Source: Bacillota bacterium (GTDB taxonomy: Bacteria > Bacillota > Clostridia > Acetivibrionales > DSM-1351). Taken from it: 64,000 nt of DNA. The stretch is from the NCBI GenBank assembly GCA_023393115.1, contig JAEWMS010000005.1, forward strand, positions 12,656 through 76,655, given 5' to 3'. Both the position numbers and the translations under genes were made by a program. The notes below the pieces were generated by a model. It was not told the origin of the DNA, ran no database searches, and worked only from the letters and a program-made list of their open reading frames with translations. Below, piece by piece: positions 8,647 through 15,762 of the stretch. Position 1 is the stretch's first letter. Every line of letters begins with the position of its first letter.

Positions 8647-8674
8647 TTCACTCTTCACTCTTCACTTTTCACTT
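8647..8674 (-). repeat. Heptanucleotide repeat array flush with the motB stop
   Basis: Four perfect-period 7-nt units (TTCACTC, TTCACTC, TTCACTT, TTCACTT on the plus strand; GAGTGAA type on the minus strand) run up to and overlap the motB stop codon at 8673-8675. Same family as the arrays at 2.0, 48.6 and 55.5 kb. Confidence 0.8.
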
Positions 8675-9437
8675 ATTTAGTGTTTACATCCTTACTAGCC
8701 TCGCCCTGGCTTGAATCTTCAGTAAGAATTACAATATCAACTCTTCTGTTTTTCTCTCGGTTAGCGTCCGAATCATTTGGAACCAGAGGAGTATATTCTC
8801 CGTAACCTACAGCTGAAATCAATTGAGGGTCAAGACCACCCTTTTCCACAAGGATTCTAAGTACATTTGTAGCTCTGGCACTTGACAATTCCCAGTTCGA
8901 GGGGTATATGGAGCTTTTTATAGGCACATTATCGGTGTGACCCTCAACACGAATGTGTTTGTTTGGTATCTTTGATAAAATATCTTTACCGATTGCAAGT
9001 ACCTTATCTTCCGATTCTTTCTCAATTTCTGAACTTCCGGACTTAAAGATTAGCCTTTCTTTGATGGATATAACAACTCCACGTTCCTGCCGTTTTACGT
9101 CTATACTTCCTTCAAGACCTTGTCCTTTAATCATTTGCTTTACTTCCTGAGTTATACCTTCTATTTGCTTGTCTTCAATTTCAGACGGGATGACAGGTGA
9201 TGGCATGGTCGCAGGAAAATTAATAAGGGAGTTTCCCTGCCCACTACCCTGAAGAACAGAATCAGAACCAGCGCCGAATACTGAACCAAAGGATTGTGAT
9301 AGCTGTTGAAACTTTTGCGTGTCTACTTGACTATAAGCAAATAATAAAATAAACAGAATAAGTAAAAGGTTCATCAAGTCTGCATATGTTAATAGCCAGC
9401 GTTCAGAATTATCCTTAACTAGTTTTTCCTTTGCCAT
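8673..9437 (-). CDS. motB: Flagellar motor stator protein MotB
   Basis: Stator subunit that anchors the motor to peptidoglycan and conducts the driving ion with MotA. It is 254 residues with one N-terminal membrane helix (about 14-35), in which Asp20 of YADLM is the conserved ion-carrying acid. The C-terminal OmpA-like peptidoglycan-binding domain (about 125-240) carries the VEGHTDN and NRRVDI signatures. The reading frame begins 2 nt after the motA stop with its GGAG inside motA, so the pair is translationally coupled. Flagellar genes other than the stator are not in the window. Ion type (H+ or Na+) cannot be decided by eye. Confidence 0.95.
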   Translation of the reverse strand: MAKEKLVKDNSERWLLTYADLMNLLLILFILLFAYSQVDTQKFQQLSQSFGSVFGAGSDSVLQGSGQGNSLINFPATMPSPVIPSEIEDKQIEGITQEVKQMIKGQGLEGSIDVKRQERGVVISIKERLIFKSGSSEIEKESEDKVLAIGKDILSKIPNKHIRVEGHTDNVPIKSSIYPSNWELSSARATNVLRILVEKGGLDPQLISAVGYGEYTPLVPNDSDANREKNRRVDIVILTEDSSQGEASKDVNTK

Positions 9438-9439
9438 TA

Positions 9440-10252
9440 TTAAGCTTCAGCTCCTTCTTCAGCACCGACAACGGCTTTCTCTTTGTTGCCATTTAATTTT
9501 TCCATAAGATTTAGATTGAGCTTTTCCTTAATTATACGTGGATTTTCACCGGCCTGTATTGATAAAAGACCTTCAATAATTAATTCGTTAATCATTGTTT
9601 CACGAGCGGCCTTTGTTTTTATCTTATTACCAAAAGGTAACCATACAAGGTTTGCAAAGGCAACACCATAAAAAGTAGCAATAAACGCACCTGCTATTTT
9701 CGGACCAAGTGCCAGCGGGTCACTTAAATCCTTTAGGATACTCAACATACCCATAACCGTACCACAAACACCCATGGCAGGCCAGGTTCCTCCCATTGCT
9801 TCAAATATTTTTGCCCCTGATTCGTATATCTCACCCTGCAACTCAGTTTCTCTTGCAAGTATATCTTTTATAACCTCTGTTTCTATACCGTCAACAACAA
9901 GGGCAAGCCCTTTTCTTATCAAATCGTTTTTATTGGATTGGGCATCCTGTTCCAGGCTTAGCAGGCCATCCTTTCTGGCTTTTTCAGAGAGGTCTGCAAG
10001 CTCATTAATAATATCTATTTCATTATAATTCTTTTGAGTGAACAGCATGGAAAGTGTGGACAACAACTTTTTAAACTCCGATAAGGGAAAGGCTACCAGC
10101 GTAGCACCGAAACCGCCGACAAAAACAATTAGAAAAGGACCTGCTCCCCATAGGCCTCGTAGTAATGACAAGTCAAAATGCCCTTCCTCCAAGTAGCCTA
10201 ATACAACTCCTCCAAGACCCAAGATCAAACCCACAATGGTTGTAATATCCAT
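9440..10252 (-). CDS. motA: Flagellar motor stator protein MotA
   Basis: Membrane partner of MotB; together they form the ion channel that generates torque. It is 270 residues with four predicted membrane helices (about 1-22, 33-53, 155-175 and 185-205) and a large cytoplasmic loop, the family layout. The segment AFPLSEFKKLL after helix 2 and the GTVMGMLSILKDL and AFIATFYGVAFAN stretches are typical. Start ATG 10252 follows AGGAGTGG on the minus strand. It is divergent from the ATP synthase operon, with a 220-nt shared upstream region. I found no convincing sigma-28 promoter for it. Confidence 0.95.
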   Translation of the reverse strand: MDITTIVGLILGLGGVVLGYLEEGHFDLSLLRGLWGAGPFLIVFVGGFGATLVAFPLSEFKKLLSTLSMLFTQKNYNEIDIINELADLSEKARKDGLLSLEQDAQSNKNDLIRKGLALVVDGIETEVIKDILARETELQGEIYESGAKIFEAMGGTWPAMGVCGTVMGMLSILKDLSDPLALGPKIAGAFIATFYGVAFANLVWLPFGNKIKTKAARETMINELIIEGLLSIQAGENPRIIKEKLNLNLMEKLNGNKEKAVVGAEEGAEA

Positions 10253-10338
10253 ATTTTAACCACTCCTGAATAAAAATTCTTTTGTGCAAGAATAATAATA
10301 ACTATAAACTTCTTTATGCACTTTTCATAAAAGGGTAA

Positions 10339-10367
10339 TTGATTTACCTTTTTCTCTGTGCTATTAT
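10339..10367 (+). promoter_or_regulatory. Likely sigma-A promoter of the ATP synthase operon
   Basis: TTGATT (10339-10344) and TATTAT (10362-10367) are spaced by exactly 17 nt. They lie in the 220-nt divergent gap between motA and atpI, and would leave a leader of about 115 nt containing the hairpin at 10380-10406. Confidence 0.6.
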
Positions 10368-10379
10368 TTAACTAATTTC

Positions 10380-10406
10380 ATGCTATGTTCTTATCCAACA
10401 TAGCAT
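10380..10406. promoter_or_regulatory. Perfect 10-bp inverted repeat in the atp leader
   Basis: ATGCTATGTT (10380-10389) and AACATAGCAT (10397-10406) flank a 7-nt spacer. There is no T-run on either side, so it is not a standard terminator. It could be an operator or a 5' stabilising hairpin of the atp mRNA. Confidence 0.55.
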
Positions 10407-10490
10407 ATAGCAAAATAAACATAAATAAGTATCGTAATTTTTAAGCAGAAACTTAACAATTATTTACGGAGATTGTATAAAAAAACTATA

Positions 10491-10889
10491 ATGAGTAATA
10501 TTTTAAAATTTTTTGTAAAAAGAGTAGTTGTTTTTTATGCAATTGCTCTTATAATATGCATGGTAGTAAGAGGTCCTAAGCTTGTTATGGTAGTTGCTCT
10601 TACAGCCGGTGTACTATTGTCGTTGTTGAGGTTTTCTGTACTTGAAGCGGTCTTTAAGCATTTACTTGGGGTAGCCGGTAAAAAGCGGGCTATAATAAAT
10701 AATCTTGTTATATATTTATTATACATAGTAATAATAGGAATAACAGTAGTACTGGCCATGCAATTTGGAGTACATTCCTTAATGGCTGCATTGGCAGGAA
10801 TACTTTCAGTCCCTATTATTGTAATGATAAATGCTATAACAGAAGCTTTTGGAATCACTAAAAATCACTATGGACAGAAGGTGAAATAA
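10491..10889 (+). CDS. atpI: ATP synthase subunit I (AtpI-like)
   Basis: Small membrane protein of about 132 residues with four predicted helices, directly before atpB, the normal position of atpI. In other bacteria AtpI helps assemble the c-ring and may aid ion uptake; sequence conservation is low, so the name rests mainly on position, size and topology. The start is uncertain: ATG 10491 lacks a ribosome-binding site at proper distance, and a TTG at 10473 in the same frame immediately follows GGAGA (10468-10472), too close for normal initiation. The stop TAA touches the atpB start. Confidence 0.75.
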   Translation: MSNILKFFVKRVVVFYAIALIICMVVRGPKLVMVVALTAGVLLSLLRFSVLEAVFKHLLGVAGKKRAIINNLVIYLLYIVIIGITVVLAMQFGVHSLMAALAGILSVPIIVMINAITEAFGITKNHYGQKVK

Positions 10890-11612
10890 ATGCATGAAGA
10901 AATGAGCATGAGCGATAGGCTTATTCACGCAATGGAACCCCATACCTTGTTTACAATTAAGCTTCCATGGTTACAGATACCTGTAGCTGATGTGGTTGTT
11001 GTAATGTGGGTAATTATGGCGGTTTTGATTTTTTTTAGTATTTTTCTTACTCGTAAGCTTACCGCCGTACCACACAAGAAACAAAATATTGCAGAGATCA
11101 TAGTGGAATTTATAAACAATATTGCAAAGGATGCAATTGGTGAACATCACTGGAAAGCATTTGCCCCATATCTTGGCACAATATTCCTTTTCCTCATTTT
11201 TGCAAACACAGTATCAATTTTTAATGTAATACCGGGTGAAAGCTTCAAATTAAGGCCACCCACAAGAAATATAAACGTAACAGCATGTATGGCTATAATG
11301 TCAATCATCGTTGTTATTTACTCGGGTATTAGGTACAAGAAGATGAGTGGATGGCTGAAAAGCTTCATCGAGCCCATACCCTTGATGCTTCCATTTAAAG
11401 TACTTGATTATGGTATAAAACCGTTATCTCTTGCGTTACGTCTATTTGGTAATATTTTGGGAGCTTTTATTGTAATGGAACTTATCTACATGGCATTGCC
11501 GCCGGTAGTACCTGCGGCACTCAGTATATATTTTGATTTATTTGACGGAGCTCTACAAGCATACGTGTTTATGTTTTTAACTTCACTATATATTGCAGAG
11601 GCTATTGAATAA
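10890..11612 (+). CDS. atpB: ATP synthase Fo subunit a
   Basis: Membrane subunit that forms the proton half-channels facing the c-ring. It is 240 residues and polytopic. The essential Arg on the fourth helix is present as Arg184 in LSLALRLFGN. The open frame starts exactly after the atpI stop, so the two are translationally linked. Downstream, atpE begins 14 nt after the stop. Confidence 0.97.
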   Translation: MHEEMSMSDRLIHAMEPHTLFTIKLPWLQIPVADVVVVMWVIMAVLIFFSIFLTRKLTAVPHKKQNIAEIIVEFINNIAKDAIGEHHWKAFAPYLGTIFLFLIFANTVSIFNVIPGESFKLRPPTRNINVTACMAIMSIIVVIYSGIRYKKMSGWLKSFIEPIPLMLPFKVLDYGIKPLSLALRLFGNILGAFIVMELIYMALPPVVPAALSIYFDLFDGALQAYVFMFLTSLYIAEAIE

Positions 11613-11626
11613 GGGGGTGAATTAAT

Positions 11627-11851
11627 ATGACAGGAATAATAGCTATAGCAGCAGCAATAGCAGTATTTACCGGAATTGGTGCCGGAGTTGGTATCAGTTT
11701 GGCAACAGGTAAAGCTGTTGAAGGTATTGCAAGACAGCCTGAAGCTGCCGGACAAATTAGAACAGTTATGCTCCTTGGTGCAGTTCTTGCCGAAGCAACA
11801 GCCATCTATGGCCTTGTGGTTGCGTTGGTTCTCGTATTCTTGAAAATGTAA
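11627..11851 (+). CDS. atpE: ATP synthase Fo subunit c
   Basis: Hairpin of two membrane helices that oligomerises into the rotor ring; 74 residues. The polar loop RQPE (36-39) and the ion-carrying Glu56 (LAEAT) are intact. At the positions that complete the Na+ site in Ilyobacter-type c subunits (Gln32 and Ser66 there), this protein has Ile23 and Ala57, while Thr58 and Tyr61 are kept. That favours H+ over Na+ coupling (inference from known Na+ signatures). GGGGGTG precedes ATG 11627. A long hairpin and a 377-nt spacer follow, separating it from atpF. Confidence 0.97.
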   Translation: MTGIIAIAAAIAVFTGIGAGVGISLATGKAVEGIARQPEAAGQIRTVMLLGAVLAEATAIYGLVVALVLVFLKM

Positions 11852-11881
11852 GAATGGGCTGATAAGGGTTTCATGTAGTAA

Positions 11882-11933
11882 ATATCTGTGAAAGGTGCAT
11901 ACACCCAGTGTGTGTTACACCTTTCACAGATAT
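11882..11933 (+). promoter_or_regulatory. Large hairpin after atpE
   Basis: A perfect 16-bp stem, ATATCTGTGAAAGGTG (11882-11897) with CACCTTTCACAGATAT (11918-11933), has a 20-nt loop that can pair further (ACAC with GTGT). No T-run follows, so it is more likely a 3'-end stabiliser or processing site for atpIBE mRNA than a full terminator. Confidence 0.75.
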
Positions 11934-11947
11934 AGTAGTAAAGACAA

Positions 11948-11976
11948 TTGAGCAGGGCATAATCCCAGGCTATGAT
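11948..11976 (+). promoter_or_regulatory. Possible internal promoter between atpE and atpF
   Basis: TTGAGC (11948-11953), 17-nt spacer, TATGAT (11971-11976). It would allow atpFHAGDC to be transcribed apart from atpIBE. The -35 matches consensus in only four positions. Confidence 0.4.
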
Positions 11977-11986
11977 ATAGAAAATT

Positions 11987-12057
11987 CCTATCCGGCTCAC
12001 GGTAGGTGCGTTATATTATTAATTTTGTGAGCCAGAAAGGCGAATGATACTTTTATG
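11987..12057 (+). repeat. Leader duplication, copy 1 (decoy atpF start region)
   Basis: 71-nt unit also present at 12161-12231, where it carries the real atpF start. It contains CCTATC/GGTAGG, GGCTCAC/GTGAGCC, an AAAGG element, GGCGAATGATACTTT (12039-12053) and an ATG (12055) that leads only to a short frame. Differences between the copies keep the CCTATC pairing (GGTAGG here, GATAGG in copy 2). Confidence 0.85.
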
Positions 12058-12143
12058 AAAGAAAACCACTTTCAAAATAGTATGCCTCCGGCGGAATTTA
12101 GCACCGCCAGAATTTCGCACAAATGTGCGAAAAGGCGATGTGC

Positions 12144-12161
12144 AAAGTATCATTTTACGCC
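12144..12161 (+). promoter_or_regulatory. Element complementary to the atpF start region
   Basis: AAAGTATCATT (12144-12154) and CGCC (12158-12161) are complementary to AATGATACTTT and GGCG just before the atpF ATG (12213-12227), and equally to the upstream copy at 12039-12053. Pairing with one site excludes the other. Hairpins GGCGG/CCGCC and TTCGCAC/GTGCGAA lie between copy 1 and this element. Confidence 0.65.
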
Positions 12162-12231
12162 CTATCCGGCTCACGATAGGCGCGTTATCAATAAAATCCT
12201 GTGAGCCAGAAAGGCGAATGATACTTTTATG
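12161..12231 (+). repeat. Leader duplication, copy 2 (real atpF start region)
   Basis: Second 71-nt unit, ending with the atpF ATG at 12229. It also contains a six-codon frame (12218-12235, M-I-L-L-C-stop) whose TGA overlaps a second in-frame atpF ATG at 12235. The spacing from AAGG (12211-12214) to 12229 is long (14 nt), which makes the real initiation codon uncertain. Confidence 0.85.
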
Positions 12232-12714
12232 TTGATGCCAGAAAAATATACGTTTATTTTTGTTGCACTGAACCTGTTGATTTTATATTTTTTCATGCGA
12301 AAGTTTTTGTTCAAGCCTGTTACTGAGTTTATGGAAAAACGTAAAAATTCAATAGATCAGGCTTTGAAGGATGCCGATCAGGCGAAACTTGAAGCGGCTG
12401 AGTCAAGAAAAAATTATGAAGATCAGATAAAGAAAATAAGGGAAGAAAGCGACAGGCTTTTGAATGAAGGAAGAGCAAAAGCAATGCGTGAGTATGATGA
12501 AATAATTGCAAACGCAAAGAAAGATGCACTTGCAATTGTTGAGAAAGGACGTCAGGACGTAGAACGTGAAAGAGAAGAAATGCTGCGTCAGGTGAGACAA
12601 CAGATAGCTGCACTGGCTATTGCGGCTGCTTCAAAAGTTGTTCAGGCAAATATGGACACTGATTCAAACAAAACTTTGGTTGATAAATTTATAGATGAGG
12701 CAGGTGCTGCCTGA
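12229..12714 (+). CDS. atpF: ATP synthase Fo subunit b
   Basis: Peripheral stalk subunit with one N-terminal membrane helix (about 6-24) and a long charged coiled coil to the C-terminus (about 35-155); 161 residues. ATG 12229 is given; an in-frame ATG at 12235 (159 residues) could be used instead and overlaps the stop of a six-codon upstream frame. The ribosome-binding region is part of a duplicated leader and can be sequestered by an upstream element, which is odd for an operon-internal gene. It overlaps atpH by one base. Confidence 0.96.
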   Translation: MLMPEKYTFIFVALNLLILYFFMRKFLFKPVTEFMEKRKNSIDQALKDADQAKLEAAESRKNYEDQIKKIREESDRLLNEGRAKAMREYDEIIANAKKDALAIVEKGRQDVEREREEMLRQVRQQIAALAIAAASKVVQANMDTDSNKTLVDKFIDEAGAA

Positions 12715-13241
12715 TGCCGCTTGTTGAAAAAAGATACGCCCAGGCATTACTGGAACTTTCGTTGAACGATCTAAATAATGTCGTACAGGAATTTGGTCAG
12801 TTGGTTGAATTATTTAATACCGACGTACAATTCAGGGAGTTCCTGATTGACCCACGGGTTAAAACCGAGAAAAAACAGAGTTTTATCAGAAATGTATTCG
12901 CAGACAGATTAAGTGTGAACCTGCTGAACTTTGTTTTATTGCTTACGGCAAAACAACGTATTGGAGAATTGCCGGGAATATATGTGCAGTTTGTACACCT
13001 TGCTGATGAAAAGGCAAATGTGCTGGATATGAAAATTATTACAATTTCTTCTTTAGAGGAACAGCAGCTAATAAGTTTGAAAGAAAAGTTTAGTAAAAAA
13101 TATAATGCAAACGCGGTTAAAGTTACTGAGGTAATTGATCCTTCACTAATTGGAGGAATCAAGGTCGTCATCGGTGACCAGGTTTATGATGGAAGTATTA
13201 AAGGCAGAATTGAATCATTAACTGAGCTGGTTAGTATATAG
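12714..13241 (+). CDS. atpH: ATP synthase F1 subunit delta
   Basis: Joins the top of F1 (alpha N-termini) to the peripheral stalk. It is 175 residues with an N-terminal helical domain starting VEKRYAQALLELS and the conserved C-terminal signature SLIGGIKVVIGDQVYDGSI. The TGATG overlap with atpF indicates coupled translation. Confidence 0.97.
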   Translation: MPLVEKRYAQALLELSLNDLNNVVQEFGQLVELFNTDVQFREFLIDPRVKTEKKQSFIRNVFADRLSVNLLNFVLLLTAKQRIGELPGIYVQFVHLADEKANVLDMKIITISSLEEQQLISLKEKFSKKYNANAVKVTEVIDPSLIGGIKVVIGDQVYDGSIKGRIESLTELVSI

Positions 13242-13273
13242 GCCGGTATCAGAGCATATGGGGTGAGAAAAGG

Positions 13274-14782
13274 ATGAGTCTTAGACCAGAAGAAATTAGC
13301 TCAATAATAAAGCAGCAGATAGAAAGCTATGGCGCTGCAGTAAAAACTGATGATGTAGGTTATGTGCTTCAATCAGGTGACGGTATTGCAAGAATATATG
13401 GTTTGCAATCATGTATGTCAGGTGAACTCCTACAGTTTGACAATAATGTATACGGTATGGCTCTTAACCTTGAGGAAGACAATGTTGGTTGCGTTGTACT
13501 GGGAGATGACAGAGAAATAAAAGAGGGTTCAACTGTAAAAAGAACAGGTAAGACAGTTCAGGTACCAGTAGGAAACTCTCTTATTGGCAGGGTAGTAAAT
13601 CCCTTGGGAAAACCTCTTGATGGAAAAGGGGATATTGTTGCCGAAAATTTTAGACCTGTTGATTTTACCGCACCGGGAGTTATTGACAGAAAGAGTGTAA
13701 ATAAGCCTCTGCAGACAGGTATAATGGCACTGGACGCACTAATTCCGATCGGAAGGGGCCAGAGAGAGCTTATAGTAGGTGACAGACAGACCGGTAAGAC
13801 AGCAATAGCTGTTGATACTATCATTAATCAGAAGGGTAAGGATGTTCTTTGCGTATACGTTGCTATAGGACAAAAAGCATCTACCGTTTCAAGTATAGTC
13901 AATACTCTTGAAAAGTTCGGGGCTATGGAATATACAATAATTGTGTCTTCAACTGCCAGTGATACTGCTTCAGTTCAATATCTGGCTCCCTATTCAGGGT
14001 GTGCTATGGCAGAAGAATTCATGTACAATCAGCACAAAGATGTATTAATTATTTATGATGATCTATCAAAGCATGCCGTTGCGTACAGAGCGATGTCATT
14101 GCTTCTTAAAAGACCGCCGGGAAGAGAAGCTTACCCCGGAGATGTATTCTACCTGCATTCAAGATTACTTGAAAGAGCTGCAAAACTAAGCGACGAGTTG
14201 GGCGGAGGTTCAATTACCGCGCTTCCTATTATAGAGACTCTTGCAGGAGACGTATCTGCGTATATTCCTACCAATGTTATCTCAATCACAGACGGACAGA
14301 TATATCTTGAATCAGAGTTATTTAATGCGGGACAAAGACCGGCTGTCAATGTTGGTTTGTCGGTATCACGTGTTGGTGGTTCCGCCCAGATAAAAGCAAT
14401 GAGAAAAATTGCAGGTCCTCTGAGAATCAATCTTGCGCAATATAGAGAGCTGGAGGCTTTTGCCCAGTTCGGTTCCGACCTTGACAAAGCAACCCGTGAC
14501 AAGCTGTTACAGGGTGAAAGGCTGGTAGAAACCCTCAAGCAGCCTTTATATGCTACTCTACCGGTAGAAGAACAGGTAATGATACTATTTGCCGCTACAA
14601 AAGGGTATCTGATGGATTTGCCTGTTAACAAGGTCCGCAAATTTAATCAAGAGTTGATTTCCTTTGTTAAGGACAAATATCTTAAAATACTTTCAAGTAT
14701 TTCTGAAACAGGGGATATAAGTGATGAAATAATGAAGCTTATGCAAACTGCTGTTGAGGAATTCAAAGTTCAGTTTGTTTAA
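13274..14782 (+). CDS. atpA: ATP synthase F1 subunit alpha
   Basis: Non-catalytic nucleotide-binding subunit of the F1 hexamer; 502 residues, standard length. The P-loop GDRQTGKT is at 169-176, and the arginine finger region with the family signature PAVNVGLSVSRVGGSAQ lies near 356-372. A clear ribosome-binding site (GGGGTGAGAAAAGG) precedes ATG 13274. Nothing unusual in the protein. Confidence 0.98.
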   Translation: MSLRPEEISSIIKQQIESYGAAVKTDDVGYVLQSGDGIARIYGLQSCMSGELLQFDNNVYGMALNLEEDNVGCVVLGDDREIKEGSTVKRTGKTVQVPVGNSLIGRVVNPLGKPLDGKGDIVAENFRPVDFTAPGVIDRKSVNKPLQTGIMALDALIPIGRGQRELIVGDRQTGKTAIAVDTIINQKGKDVLCVYVAIGQKASTVSSIVNTLEKFGAMEYTIIVSSTASDTASVQYLAPYSGCAMAEEFMYNQHKDVLIIYDDLSKHAVAYRAMSLLLKRPPGREAYPGDVFYLHSRLLERAAKLSDELGGGSITALPIIETLAGDVSAYIPTNVISITDGQIYLESELFNAGQRPAVNVGLSVSRVGGSAQIKAMRKIAGPLRINLAQYRELEAFAQFGSDLDKATRDKLLQGERLVETLKQPLYATLPVEEQVMILFAATKGYLMDLPVNKVRKFNQELISFVKDKYLKILSSISETGDISDEIMKLMQTAVEEFKVQFV

Positions 14783-14809
14783 TAAATTACAGAAACGGCG
14801 GGTTATCAT

Positions 14810-15694
14810 ATGGCAAATAATATGCGTGAAATTAAGTTGCGTATTAAAAGTATAAATCAGATGCGGCAAATAACCAAGGCCATGAAGTTGATATCAGCGT
14901 CAAAACTAAAGAAGGCAAGAGCGCAACTGGAAGAAACCCTTCCATATTTTAGCAAGGTTAGAGAAACTATTGCAGAAATACTTGCACATAGTGGAGATGT
15001 TGAAAGCAAATATATTAATTTTGGCAACAAGCAATCAGGAAGCAAGAAGGCTTATATAATAATCACCGGTGATAAGGGCTTGGCAGGCGGCTATAACAGT
15101 AATATTAAGAAACTTGCCGAGCAAGCCATAGGACCGGATAAGGATAATGCATTGCTACTTGTAGCCGGAAATTCCGGAAGGTCTTATTTTGTAAAGAAAG
15201 ACTACAAAGTTCACACTGAATTTGATTATGTCGTACAGAATCCTACAGTTTATAGGGCCAGAGAAGTTGCAGAAATCATACTTGACCTGTATAACAAAAA
15301 TGAGGTTGATGAGGTTTTTATAGTATTTACCCAGATGGTATCAGCCATTTCTCTTGAGCCTAAGCTACTGAAATTATTGCCTCTCGAAATAGGTGCCCTT
15401 CGTGAAGATGTTAAGGCTGAGGACATAATTATTGACGAGCAGTTCAAGTATGAGCCATCCTCATCAGTGGTTCTGGATGTCTTAATACCTAAGTATATCA
15501 AGGGCATAATGTACGGAGCGTTTGTAGAAGCGTTTACAAGTGAACAGAATGCACGAATGACTGCAATGGATAGTGCAACGAAAAATGCTGATGAAATGCT
15601 TCAAAAACTTAATCTATACTATAACAGAGCCAGACAGGCCGCTATTACTCAGGAAATCTCTGAAATTGTAGGTGGCGCTGCAGCTTTGAAATAA
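14810..15694 (+). CDS. atpG: ATP synthase F1 subunit gamma
   Basis: Central rotor shaft. It is 294 residues with long N- and C-terminal helices that form the coiled coil: the N-terminal stretch REIKLRIKSINQMRQITKAM and the C-terminal RQAAITQEISEIVGGAAAL are diagnostic. It sits 27 nt after atpA, as in most F-type operons. Confidence 0.98.
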   Translation: MANNMREIKLRIKSINQMRQITKAMKLISASKLKKARAQLEETLPYFSKVRETIAEILAHSGDVESKYINFGNKQSGSKKAYIIITGDKGLAGGYNSNIKKLAEQAIGPDKDNALLLVAGNSGRSYFVKKDYKVHTEFDYVVQNPTVYRAREVAEIILDLYNKNEVDEVFIVFTQMVSAISLEPKLLKLLPLEIGALREDVKAEDIIIDEQFKYEPSSSVVLDVLIPKYIKGIMYGAFVEAFTSEQNARMTAMDSATKNADEMLQKLNLYYNRARQAAITQEISEIVGGAAALK

Positions 15695-15762
15695 AAGTAA
15701 TTGAGAAAATCAAGTATCTTATTATACAATTGCGTGATTTACATGCAGATGGGAGTGAGAGT

